DNA from: Verrucomicrobiaceae bacterium
GTDB lineage: Bacteria > Verrucomicrobiota > Verrucomicrobiia > Verrucomicrobiales > Verrucomicrobiaceae
Length of the DNA: 52,217 nucleotides
Direction: 5' to 3'
NCBI GenBank assembly: GCA_947440575.1
Contig: CANETF010000010.1
Location: forward strand, 1-52,217
In this document: in pieces, positions 26,976 through 34,923 of the stretch
Layout: the number at the start of each line of letters is the position of its first letter
How positions within the stretch are numbered: position 1 is the first letter of the stretch
Made by a program: the position numbers and the translations under genes
Notes under the pieces: generated by a model
Told to the model about the DNA's origin: nothing
The model's database searches: none
What the model saw: only the letters and a program-made list of their open reading frames with translations

Positions 26976-27899
26976 ATGCCTCCTCTCATCCCCGACCTCC
27001 TCATTCCCGCCTTCGCCGCTGATGCCCTCTGCCTCGGCCCCCACTGGATCTACGACTCCGCCGAAATCGCCCGCATCTACAGCTCCGGCCTCACCCGCTA
27101 CGACGCCCCCCATTCCAAATACCATCCCGGCAAACGCGCCGGCGACTTCACCCACTACGGCGACCAAACCCTCGCCCTCCTCCGCAGCATCGCCACCCAT
27201 GGCGGCTTCGACGCCGAGGCCTGGAAATCCGACTGGTCTCACTTCTGGTCCAAAAACACTGTCAGCTACCGCGACGGCGCCACCCGCCAAACCCTCGACC
27301 ACCTCGCCCACGGCTCCTCAACGCCCTCCTCCAGCCACGACCTCGGCGGCGCCTCACGCATCGCCCCCATCCTCGCCGCCCATCACTCAGACTCCCTCGA
27401 GTTCCGCATCACCGCCACCCGCGCCCAAACCGCCCTCACCCATGGCGATCCCCGCGTCCACGACGCCGCCGAACTCTTCACCCGCTGGGTCGACGCCATC
27501 GCCCAAGGCCAACCCCTCCCCTCTGCCCTCGACACCGCCGCCGCAGCCACCTACTCCGCGCTCGATGTCGCAAACGTCCTGCAAACCGCCCGCAACTACG
27601 CCGCAGGCTCCCCCCAAGACGCCGCCGCCTCCCTCGGCCTCAGTTGCGACGTCCTCGAAGCTCTCCCCCTAACCCTCTGCATCGCCCTCCACTTCGCCGA
27701 TCAACCCCGCCAGGCCCTCGTCACCAATGCCCTCCTCGGCGGTGACTCCGCCGCCCGCGCCCTCCTCCTCGGCCTCATCATGGGCGCCGCCCACGGCCAA
27801 GTCTGGCTCCCCCCAGCCTGGCTCACAGACCTCAACGCCCGCCCGGAAATCGACGCCCTCCTCAACCTCACCCCATCCAACGACCCTCTGCTGGCCTAG
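26976..27899 (+). CDS. ADP-ribosylglycohydrolase-like protein, 307 aa
   Basis: ADP-ribosyl-glycohydrolase (ARH/DraG) fold. From the start at 26976 the N terminus reads LLIPAFAADALCLGPHWIYD, matching the family's first helix; the open frame further upstream overlaps the divergent gene and is not used. Canonical ARH metal motifs are altered: the usual D-D-T site is Y-G-D-Q-T-L, and the usual G-G-D-T-D is G-G-D-S-A near the C terminus. The protein may therefore have lost or changed catalysis. A second protein with the same ADAL..P.HW.YD signature is encoded at 50618-51658. Confidence 0.8.
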   Translation: MPPLIPDLLIPAFAADALCLGPHWIYDSAEIARIYSSGLTRYDAPHSKYHPGKRAGDFTHYGDQTLALLRSIATHGGFDAEAWKSDWSHFWSKNTVSYRDGATRQTLDHLAHGSSTPSSSHDLGGASRIAPILAAHHSDSLEFRITATRAQTALTHGDPRVHDAAELFTRWVDAIAQGQPLPSALDTAAAATYSALDVANVLQTARNYAAGSPQDAAASLGLSCDVLEALPLTLCIALHFADQPRQALVTNALLGGDSAARALLLGLIMGAAHGQVWLPPAWLTDLNARPEIDALLNLTPSNDPLLA

Positions 27900-27925
27900 A
27901 CTGCTCCTTCAACTCTCCGTCTCTA

Positions 27926-27956
27926 GGCTGGGGCAAGTCTCGCTTGCCCCCCAGCC
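27926..27956. terminator. Hairpin between convergent genes (GGGGCAAG type, copy 2)
   Basis: Stem GGCTGGGGCAAG / CTTGCCCC-CCAGCC lies in the 60-bp gap between the converging ARH-like and DEAD-box genes. It has no T-run on either strand but could act bidirectionally. It is related to the hairpin at 10395-10422. Confidence 0.5.
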
Positions 27957-27959
27957 ACC

Positions 27960-29675
27960 TCACTTCGCCACATCCATGCGCAAATTGCGCCCATGCAGCT
28001 TCGTCGACCCAATCCGCTCCATCGCCGTCTCCACAAAATCATTCTGCACCAGCACAAAGCTGCACTTCGCATAAATATCGATCTTGCCCACCGTCCCCTG
28101 TGGCAACTCGCATGCCCGATACAGCGCCCCCGAAATCTCCCTCGGAGTCGCCCCATCCACCGCCCCGATGTTGATGAACATCCGCGTGTGATGCGGTGAC
28201 GGTGCCGCATCCGCCCGATGTTCCCTCCGCGCCGGCCGCCGATCCTCACCCCCGCCCGCAGGACCATACTCACGCGGCGCACCCCGTGCACCACGCTCCC
28301 CGCCTCCACCTTCCTGATCCCTCGGAGCCCGCTGCCCCTTCTCAGGACGCGGCCGATCCTCCAAAATCTCCTCACTCTCCCGGCCGTTCTCCCCAATCCA
28401 CAAATGCATCAACGCACTGCAAATCTGCGTCGGCTCATGCCCCGCATCCAGCAACCGCTGCACCGTGTCCTCGTGATTCTTATAATTCCCCTCCTCCAGC
28501 ATCGCCCGCAGCAGCTCAAAATACGTGTCCGCACGCTTGCCTTCCACCTCCTCACGCGTAGGCACCTTATGCCGCTCCACATGCACCTTCGCGTAGCGCT
28601 GAATCCGCTGCATCAAAAAGATCTCACGCCCGCTCACCAAACTGATCGCCTTACCACTCCGCCCCGCGCGCCCCGTCCGTCCAATCCGGTGCACATAATC
28701 TTCCTCGTCATAAGGCAGATCAATGTTCACCACCAAATCCAGGTCATCCACATCAAGTCCCCGCGCCGCCACATCCGTCGCCACCAGCACCTCCACATTG
28801 CCACTCCGGAAATTCTTCATCACCCGGTCCCGCAGCGTCTGGTTCAAGTCACCATGCAACCGGTCCACCGCAAACCCCCGCGCCATCAGCGCATCCGTCA
28901 CATCATCCACCATCCGCTTCGTGTTCGCGAACAGGATCGCCAACCGCGGATTCTCAATGTCCAGCAACCGGCATAGCACCTCCACCTTCGACCGACTGTT
29001 CACCTCGTAATACCGCTGCTCGATGGTCGGCACCGTCAGCGCCTTGTGCTCAATCTTCACCCACACCGGATTCGTCGTGTAGCTCTCAATCAAATGCTTG
29101 ATCGGCCCCGAAAGCGTCGCCGAGAAAAAGATCGTCTGCCGGTTCTTCGGCACCACCTTCACCACCCGGTCGATCTCATCCTTGAACCCCATGTCCAGCA
29201 TCTCGTCCGCCTCGTCAAAGACCAGCGTCTTCAAGTTGTCCAAACGCATCAGATCCCGCTCAATGAAATCAATCACCCGACCCGGTGTCCCGACCACAAT
29301 CTGCGCCCCACCCTGCAGCGCGCGAATCTGCCGATCGTACGACGCACCACCATAAATCGGCGTCGCCCGCACCCCCGGCATGTGTGCCGTCAGCTTGTGA
29401 ATCTCCTCGCACACCTGGATCGCCAGCTCCCGTGTCGGGCACAAAATCAGCACCTGCACATTCCGCTTCTGTGGGTCCAGCCGCTGCAATGCCGGAATCG
29501 CAAACGCCATCGTCTTGCCCGACCCCGTCTGCGACTGCCCCACCACGTCGCGCCCCTCGATGCCCGGAGGAATCGCTTGCGCCTGCACCGGCGCCGGTTG
29601 TTCGAAGCCCAGCGCTTCGATCGCTTTTAACAAGTCAGGTGATATGCCGAGTTCGGCGAAGGTTTGTTTTTCCAT
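27960..29675 (-). CDS. deaD: DEAD-box RNA helicase with DbpA-like RNA-binding domain, 571 aa
   Basis: ATP-dependent RNA helicase of the DeaD/CsdA group, acting in ribosome assembly, RNA decay or cold adaptation. Motifs in order: FAELGISPDLLKAIEALGFEQPAPVQ (Q motif), AQTGSGKT-type Walker A (SQTGSGKT), PTRELA, GG, TPGR, DEAD (VFDEADEML), SAT, then helicase_C with ARGLDV and HRIGRTGRAGRSG. A linker rich in Arg, Gly and Glu (about 440-500) precedes a DbpA/CsdA RNA-binding domain (residues 500-571, FINIGAVDGATPREISGAL...). The symbol follows domain layout, not proof of orthology. Confidence 0.93.
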   Translation of the reverse strand: MEKQTFAELGISPDLLKAIEALGFEQPAPVQAQAIPPGIEGRDVVGQSQTGSGKTMAFAIPALQRLDPQKRNVQVLILCPTRELAIQVCEEIHKLTAHMPGVRATPIYGGASYDRQIRALQGGAQIVVGTPGRVIDFIERDLMRLDNLKTLVFDEADEMLDMGFKDEIDRVVKVVPKNRQTIFFSATLSGPIKHLIESYTTNPVWVKIEHKALTVPTIEQRYYEVNSRSKVEVLCRLLDIENPRLAILFANTKRMVDDVTDALMARGFAVDRLHGDLNQTLRDRVMKNFRSGNVEVLVATDVAARGLDVDDLDLVVNIDLPYDEEDYVHRIGRTGRAGRSGKAISLVSGREIFLMQRIQRYAKVHVERHKVPTREEVEGKRADTYFELLRAMLEEGNYKNHEDTVQRLLDAGHEPTQICSALMHLWIGENGRESEEILEDRPRPEKGQRAPRDQEGGGGERGARGAPREYGPAGGGEDRRPARREHRADAAPSPHHTRMFINIGAVDGATPREISGALYRACELPQGTVGKIDIYAKCSFVLVQNDFVETAMERIGSTKLHGRNLRMDVAK

Positions 29676-29962
29676 GATGATATCGATTCAGTACAGTTCA
29701 GTTTGAAGTCCGGCGGGTTATTCACTGCCTCCAGAGCCAATAAGAGGCCCTGCGAACATCATCCTACTTTTGTACCTGGTCAGGCCCTGGTGGACCCAAA
29801 CTCAAATCCACCCATCACAGGCAGACACTCCAAATCAGTCATGAACATTGGCCCCAAAACGGGGAGGCGGCTCACGATGAAGCCGGTTAAGACTCTCCCA
29901 CACCCTGCCAAATAAGCAAGCCTGCATTTGCCAGACCTCCCAAACCGCCGTTCAGTGCCCCC
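29676..29962. other. Intergenic, divergent promoter region
   Basis: 287 bp between the divergent helicase and pseudouridine synthase genes. No gene was seen; as this is the upstream side of both genes it should hold their promoters and leaders. Confidence 0.4.
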
Positions 29963-30766
29963 ATGCCCGGCCTCTCACGCGTCCTCTCCAAACTCGGCTT
30001 CTGCTCCCGCAGCGCCGGCGCCGCCCTCGCCCGCGCCGGTCGCGTCACCGTCGACGGCGTCATCCGCCGCGACCCCGAATTCCCCGTCCAACTCGAACGC
30101 CAGGTCATCACCGTCGACGGCGAACTCGTCACCGTCGCTCCCCCCACTTACCTCATCTTCAACAAACCCCGCGGCCTCGTTACCACCGCCTCCGACGAAA
30201 AAGGCCGCCCCACCGTCTTCTCCGGCCTCACCAACGCCCCCGACGCCCACCTCTCCCCCGTCGGCCGCCTCGACCAGGCCAGCGAAGGCCTCCTCCTCTT
30301 CACCAACGACACCGCCTGGGCCAACACCATCACCGACCCCTCCCGCCACCTCAACAAAACCTACCACGTCCAGATCAACTGCCTCCCGGACCCCGCCCTC
30401 CTCGCCACCCTCGAAACCGGCGTCCAAACCAGCGACGGCCCCCTCTCCGCCAAACGCGCCACCCTCCTCCGCGAAGGCGAAAAAAACGCCTGGCTTGAAA
30501 TCATCCTCGACGAAGGCCGCAACCGTCACATCCGCCGCCTCTTCGAAGCCCTCCAAATCGAAGTCCTCCGCCTCATCCGCGTCGCCATCGGCAGCGTCAC
30601 CCTCGGTGACCTCGAAAAAGGCACCTCCCGCAAGCTCACCCCCACCGAAGTCAAAGCCCTCTCCCTCAAACCCCCTCGCCCCGCCCGACGGCCGCCTCCA
30701 AAACGTCAGGGCGCACCTCCACGTCAAACTCAACGCCCTCGTAAATCTCCCCCAGGCTCAAGGTAA
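29963..30766 (+). CDS. RsuA/RluB-family pseudouridine synthase, 267 aa
   Basis: Converts uridine to pseudouridine in rRNA. An S4 RNA-binding domain is at residues 2-50 (LSRVLSKLGFCSRSAGAALARAGRVTVDG). The catalytic domain contains YLIFNKPRGLVTT and the active-site loop VGRLDQASEGLLLFTND, with Asp in G-R-L-D as the nucleophile. ILDEGRNRHIRRLFEAL matches the family's C-terminal motif. The last ~35 residues are Pro/Arg-rich and are encoded by DNA that is also the 3' end of the Uma2 gene on the other strand (101-bp overlap). Target position unknown. Confidence 0.92.
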   Translation: MPGLSRVLSKLGFCSRSAGAALARAGRVTVDGVIRRDPEFPVQLERQVITVDGELVTVAPPTYLIFNKPRGLVTTASDEKGRPTVFSGLTNAPDAHLSPVGRLDQASEGLLLFTNDTAWANTITDPSRHLNKTYHVQINCLPDPALLATLETGVQTSDGPLSAKRATLLREGEKNAWLEIILDEGRNRHIRRLFEALQIEVLRLIRVAIGSVTLGDLEKGTSRKLTPTEVKALSLKPPRPARRPPPKRQGAPPRQTQRPRKSPPGSR

Positions 30767-31313
30767 CCTCGATGCACTCCAAAGCGATGCTCCCCTCCAA
30801 TCCCCCCGCCTCGCTCAAACGCCAAAACCCATCGCCAACACGCTCAAACACCTCCACCTTGGCCCGATCCTGGGAAATCAGCACATAAGCCTTCAAAGAC
30901 GGAATCAACCGATAGTTCTCCGCCTTCTTCCCCCGATCATACGCTTCCGTGCTCGGTGACAGCACCTCAAACAACACCGTCGGATTCAAAGCCGTCTGCC
31001 CCCTCGGATCCTCGACATCAAAGGCCAACTGGCCACAATAAACCCCCGCATCCGGATACGACCTCAACCCACTCGCCTCAACCTTCAAACGCAAGTTGCT
31101 CTCATAGGCCGTGCAACGCTTGCCTTTGAGCTGATTCCCAAGCTCTCTGAGCAAGTTCGCCGAAATCAAACTGTGCCGCGCGCTCCCACCCGCCATCGCA
31201 AAAATCTCCCCCTCAAAATACTCGCTGCGATACTCCGCCGCTTCTTCGAGCGCATAGTACTCTGCAACACTGAATCGATGAGCTGGTTGTGCTAGACCCA
31301 TAAGGCAAAGCAT
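30666..31313 (-). CDS. Uma2 family (DUF820) PD-(D/E)xK protein, 215 aa
   Basis: Uma2-family putative restriction-endonuclease-like protein. Features: FSVAEYYALEEAAEYRSEYFEGEIFAMAGGS, LRSYPDAGVYCG (catalytic-type Asp), TVLFEVLSPSTEAYDRGKKAENY (Glu-x...Lys site) and LKAYVLISQDRAKVEVFER. A second ATG at 31301 is also possible. The family is common in bacteria with large genomes and its role is unclear. The gene converges on the pseudouridine synthase gene, and the two coding ends overlap by 101 bp. Confidence 0.88.
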   Translation of the reverse strand: MLCLMGLAQPAHRFSVAEYYALEEAAEYRSEYFEGEIFAMAGGSARHSLISANLLRELGNQLKGKRCTAYESNLRLKVEASGLRSYPDAGVYCGQLAFDVEDPRGQTALNPTVLFEVLSPSTEAYDRGKKAENYRLIPSLKAYVLISQDRAKVEVFERVGDGFWRLSEAGGLEGSIALECIEVTLSLGEIYEGVEFDVEVRPDVLEAAVGRGEGV

Positions 31314-31412
31314 ACCTCACCCCCTACCCTTTTCACCAACAAAATCCACCCTCCTCCTCTGCCTCCACTCCTCCCCTTTTTTCTGCCCCCCTTGTTCCTG
31401 CCAGTCCCCCCC

Positions 31413-31444
31413 AAAAAAAAAGAGCGGCCCTCTCGAGCCGCTCT
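31413..31444 (-). terminator. Rho-independent terminator of rpsA
   Basis: Reading the minus strand, AGAGCGGC-TCGAGAGG-GCCGCTCT (8-bp stem) is followed by TTTTTTTT. It lies 30 bp after the rpsA stop codon. Confidence 0.92.
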
Positions 31445-31474
31445 CCGTGAATATTGATCTGAGTCTCGCAGAAC

Positions 31475-33151
31475 CTAGCCCTGACCAGGGCGCCATTCTT
31501 CCGTGGCAAACTTGAACGCCTGCTCCAGACCGACGAGATCCGTCGAAGGGCGCAGCGCGTCGAACGCCTGGCTCTCCTTCTGGATGTCTTCCGCACTGTA
31601 GTTCATGGCCTTCAACGAGAGCCCAATCCGGCGCTCCACCTTGTCCACCTTGATCACCCGCGCTTCGACTTCGTCGCCGACGTTCAGCACGTCCTTGACC
31701 TTCGCCACGTGATCTTCGCTCAGCTGGCTGATGTGCACCAGACCGTCGATGTCGTCTTCGAGCTCCACGAAAGCGCCAAAGCTGGCGATCTTCGCAACCG
31801 TGCCCTTGACGATGTCGCCCACCTTGAAGCGACCGTCGATCTCCGACCATGGGTCGGTATCAAGCTGCTTGATGCCAAGGCTGATGCGTTGGTTCGCCTT
31901 GTCGATGCCAAGCACCACGGCTTCCACTTCGTCGCCCTTCTTGAGGACTTCCGAAGGGTGGTTGATCTTGCGCGTCCAGCTCAAGTCGGACACGTGGATC
32001 ATCCCGTCGATGCCTTCTTCCAGCTCCACAAACGCGCCGTAAGCGGTCAGGTTGCGGATCGGACGGCTCATCTTCGTGCCAATCGGGTAGCGACCGTCGA
32101 TCTCGTCCCATGGGTTGGACTCCAACTGACGCACGCCCAGAGAAATCTTGCGTTCCTCCGTCGAAATGCCCAGCACCACTGCTTCCAACTCCTGACCCAC
32201 CGTCAACACATCCGAAGGACGTGCAATGCGCTTGGTCCAGGACAACTCGGAAACGTGGATCAGGCCTTCGACCCCGTCTTCCACTTCCACAAACGCGCCG
32301 TAAGCGACCAGTTTGGTGACCTTGCCGCGAACACGGTGGCCCACAGGGTAACGTCCTTCGATGTTCTCCCAAGGGTTGTTTTGAAGCTGCTTCAGACCCA
32401 AAGAAACCCGCTCCTTGTCGCGGTTCACTTCGAGGATCACCAGATCCAGCGCCTGGCCGATCGCCACCATCTCGCTCGGGTGCGTCAAGCGGCCCCACGA
32501 CATGTCCGTGATGTGCAGCAATCCGTCCATCCCGTTGAGGTCCACGAACACACCAAAGTCGGTGATGTTCTTGGCAATCCCGGTGACCTTGTCGCCAGGA
32601 GTGACGGAATCGAGGAACTTCTGACGCTGCTCCGCGCGCTCTGCCTCGATGACTTCGCGACGGGAAAGAACGATGTTTTTGCGGTCGTCGTTGATCTTGA
32701 CGATCTTGAACTCGAACACTTTGCCAACGTACTCGTTGAGATCTTTTGGTGGAATGATGTCCACTTGGCTGCCAGGCAGGAACGCTTCCACGCCCACATT
32801 GACCATCAGGCCGCCTTTGACCATCGACTTGATCTTGCCTTTGACCAGTCCGCCCTCTTGGAAGACTTTGACAATCTTCTCCCAGTTCTGCTTGTGGGCG
32901 GCTTTTTCTTTCGACAGGACCACCATGCCCTCGTCGTTTTCCAGCTTCTCGAGGAGAACCTCGACTTCGTCGCCGACCTGGATGTCTTCGTCCTCAAATT
33001 CGTTGGCGGGAATGGCGCCTTCAGACTTGTAACCGATATCGACCAGAATGACCTGCGGTTTGATTTCGAGGATGCGGCCCTTAACGATGGACCCCTCGTG
33101 GAGTTCGCGAAATGATCCTGCGATCAGCGCGGACAGTGTACTTGCACTCAT
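31475..33151 (-). CDS. rpsA: 30S ribosomal protein S1, 558 aa
   Basis: Binds mRNA and brings it to the 30S subunit. Six S1 (OB-fold) repeats are recognisable, starting near residues 18, 105, 190, 275, 362 and 449, with recurring GVFVDLNGMDGLLHITDMSW, GAFVEVEDGVEGLIHVSELSW and GAFVELEDDIDGLVHISQLSE patterns. Inter-repeat linkers share the L-x-x-x-P-W-x-x-I-x-G-R-Y-x-x-G form. Full length for the protein. The gene has milder base bias than its neighbours, as expected for a highly expressed gene, and ends in a clear terminator. Confidence 0.97.
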   Translation of the reverse strand: MSASTLSALIAGSFRELHEGSIVKGRILEIKPQVILVDIGYKSEGAIPANEFEDEDIQVGDEVEVLLEKLENDEGMVVLSKEKAAHKQNWEKIVKVFQEGGLVKGKIKSMVKGGLMVNVGVEAFLPGSQVDIIPPKDLNEYVGKVFEFKIVKINDDRKNIVLSRREVIEAERAEQRQKFLDSVTPGDKVTGIAKNITDFGVFVDLNGMDGLLHITDMSWGRLTHPSEMVAIGQALDLVILEVNRDKERVSLGLKQLQNNPWENIEGRYPVGHRVRGKVTKLVAYGAFVEVEDGVEGLIHVSELSWTKRIARPSDVLTVGQELEAVVLGISTEERKISLGVRQLESNPWDEIDGRYPIGTKMSRPIRNLTAYGAFVELEEGIDGMIHVSDLSWTRKINHPSEVLKKGDEVEAVVLGIDKANQRISLGIKQLDTDPWSEIDGRFKVGDIVKGTVAKIASFGAFVELEDDIDGLVHISQLSEDHVAKVKDVLNVGDEVEARVIKVDKVERRIGLSLKAMNYSAEDIQKESQAFDALRPSTDLVGLEQAFKFATEEWRPGQG

Positions 33152-33306
33152 GTATTTTTTTCGGGTTGTGAACGTTCAGAGAATCAACGCCAGCCCCCCC
33201 CGTTCTTGGAGAGACCACCGTCCCGCCCAGACGTCAGACAAAAGTCAACCCGGCTGGAGGAGGGCGCGTAGTTTCGCGGGAAACCGCCGCAGTGCAAACA
33301 GAAAGA

Positions 33307-33477
33307 TCACTCCTTCTCCCGCGTCACCACTTTCTTCGGCTCGCACAAAAACCGGGGGAAATGCGCACACCGGCCACACTTCCGGCACACATAGCGCGGA
33401 TCCGCCACGATCTCACACACCTCCTCAAAGTGCTTCTTGATCTCCTTCTTCGTCCAGTCACACAACGTCTTCGCCAC
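33307..33477 (-). CDS. Small zinc-ribbon-like protein, 56 aa
   Basis: Short protein starting at GTG 33477 (VAKTLCDWTKKEIKKHFEEV) with a purine-rich stretch just upstream. The C-terminal half has YVCRKCGRCAHFPRFLCEP, i.e. two Cys-x-x-Cys-like groups suited to one zinc ion, and a Lys/Glu-rich tail. From memory, similar small proteins recur in Verrucomicrobia genomes, but I cannot name a family. The open frame running further upstream to 33699 lies in REP repeats and is not coding. Confidence 0.6.
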   Translation of the reverse strand: MAKTLCDWTKKEIKKHFEEVCEIVADPRYVCRKCGRCAHFPRFLCEPKKVVTREKE

Positions 33478-33530
33478 CCCCCACCCTACCCCACCCCGCA
33501 AAAAACACCACCATTTCCACAAGCCTCCCA

Positions 33531-33766
33531 CCCCAAATTCTGTAGTCGGGGGCAGTGACCCCGACGGGCGGCCAACAACCCCCGAATCCCCAAAAACCCG
33601 ATCCGCCCGCACAATTCCCCCCAATCTGTAATCGGACGCATCGACCCCGCCGAGCACCCAACAACCCCCGAATCCCCAAGAACCCCCAACCGCCCGCACA
33701 ATTCACCCACCCCCAATAGGTAGTCGAAGGCATCAACCCCGACTCCCCAAAACCCCCACCCACCCA
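33531..33766 (+). repeat. REP-type repeats, left cluster (units A, B, C)
   Basis: Three head-to-tail units of about 60-90 bp start near 33531, 33617 and 33707. Each has a CTGTAGTCGG or CTGTAATCGG-like head (unit C: GGTAGTCGAAGG), a short imperfect palindrome (unit A: TCGGGG...CCCCGA) and a C-rich tail ending near CCGCCCGCACAATTC. Unit A matches unit E and unit B matches unit F on the far side of the RAYT gene. The GTAG head followed by a palindrome is the usual RAYT recognition layout. Confidence 0.8.
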
Positions 33767-34252
33767 CTATTCAAAATCCAAATACCCCGCAAACGGCCAT
33801 TCCTCAGCCCCCACAACCAAACCCGCCCGCAGAGGATTGCTCCGCACATACTGCCACTTCTCCGAATAACTCTCCGCAGATCGCAAAACGTGGTCAAAAA
33901 AATTCGGCTGCCACTGAAAGTCCACCAGCCCCAAGCGTCGTCGAAAAGACTTGCAACTCCACTCCTTCCAACCACCCACGAATTCACTCAACCCCGCCGC
34001 ATCCCGGTTCGGAGAACAGAAGAGATGCACGTGATCCGGCATGATCACATAACGCCCCACCTGCCACCCGTGCAGTCGACTGCCAGTCTGCCAGACCTCC
34101 CTCAGAAGGCCATGCACCCCCTCATTCGCCAGCACCGCGCGCCTCCCAGCCACGCAAACCGTCACAAAAAACACAGGCTCCTCCACCCACACCCTCGAAA
34201 GACGTCGCAACCTCTGCGCCGATTCCTCCGCTCGCCAATCGTCCATCATCAT
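33767..34252 (-). CDS. REP-associated tyrosine transposase (RAYT, Y1_Tnp), 161 aa
   Basis: IS200-like HUH transposase domesticated to act on REP sequences. The start is one of three consecutive ATGs at 34246-34252. Features: VFFVTVCVAGRRAVLANE, the HUH motif in YVIMPDHVHLFCSPN (H-x-H), GGWKEWSCKSFRR, and FFDHVLRSAESYSEKWQYVRSNPLRAGLV, where the Tyr of WQYVRSNP is the probable catalytic residue. It sits between two clusters of REP-type repeats (33531-33766 and 34296-34558), its probable substrates. The gene appears intact. Confidence 0.92.
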   Translation of the reverse strand: MMMDDWRAEESAQRLRRLSRVWVEEPVFFVTVCVAGRRAVLANEGVHGLLREVWQTGSRLHGWQVGRYVIMPDHVHLFCSPNRDAAGLSEFVGGWKEWSCKSFRRRLGLVDFQWQPNFFDHVLRSAESYSEKWQYVRSNPLRAGLVVGAEEWPFAGYLDFE

Positions 34253-34295
34253 AATCCGATCAAAGATCAAAAAACACCACCCTCCAACCAAAAAG

Positions 34296-34558
34296 CCCCC
34301 AATCTGTAGTCGAAGGCACCGACCCCGCCGGGCACCCAAAAACCCCCGACTCCTCAAAAAACCCACCCGCCCGCACAATTCCCCCCAATCTGTAATCGGG
34401 GGCAGTGACCCCGACGGGCGGCCAACAACCCCCGACTCCCAAAAAACCCACCCGCCCGCACAATTCACCACCCCAATCTGTAATCGGACGCATCGACCCC
34501 GCCGAGCACCCAACAACCCCCGACTCCCCAACCCCCCCAACCGCCCGCATTTCCCAAT
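34296..34558 (+). repeat. REP-type repeats, right cluster (units D, E, F)
   Basis: Three head-to-tail units start near 34296, 34384 and 34470, in the same orientation as units A-C. D resembles C (GTAGTCGAAGGCA...), E is nearly identical to A (AATCGGGGGCAGTGACCCCG), F nearly identical to B (AATCGGACGCATCGACCCCG). Confidence 0.8.
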
Positions 34559-34923
34559 CCGCAAAAGATCCTAATTCACCCGATAAACTCCTCCCCTCAG
34601 CAACTCCCACACCGCGCAAATCCGAAAAATCTCAAAGACCCATCATCACAATTGCCTCCCGGAACCGAACCTCGACCCTAAAACTCCCCAGTTCCACGCC
34701 CGATTACCCAAAGAGTGAGCCAAAACCATCCCTCCCACCCCAACTGTACCCAGCCACAATGCAGCCGAAACCAACGCCACTCCCATACCCCTAAACGCCC
34801 AGCACCAACCCAACAAATCAATCACCCCACCTTCTTCCCCTAGCCCACCCATCAGCCGTCATGGACCTCCGACAGGACCCCGAAGTCATCACCGGCAGAC
34901 TCCCCAGACGAAGCCTCTGACTT
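34559..34923. other. Intergenic stretch upstream of the RAYT/REP array
   Basis: 365 bp. A 68-codon minus-strand frame (34646-34852) contains a hydrophobic stretch (MGVALVSAALWLGTVGVGG) and could be a small membrane protein, but support is too weak to call it. Confidence 0.3.

Noticed and set aside
33531..34558. Possible CRISPR array
   Set aside because: Units are 60-90 bp, unequal, and the parts between heads are themselves repeated; no cas genes nearby.
33486..34564. Several open minus-strand frames with repeated GARRGR / RLQIG words
   Set aside because: They are translations of the REP units in different frames; only the RAYT part is coding.
34646..34852. 68-aa membrane protein
   Set aside because: Only one hydrophobic stretch, no clear ribosome site or family; left as a remark in the intergenic entry.
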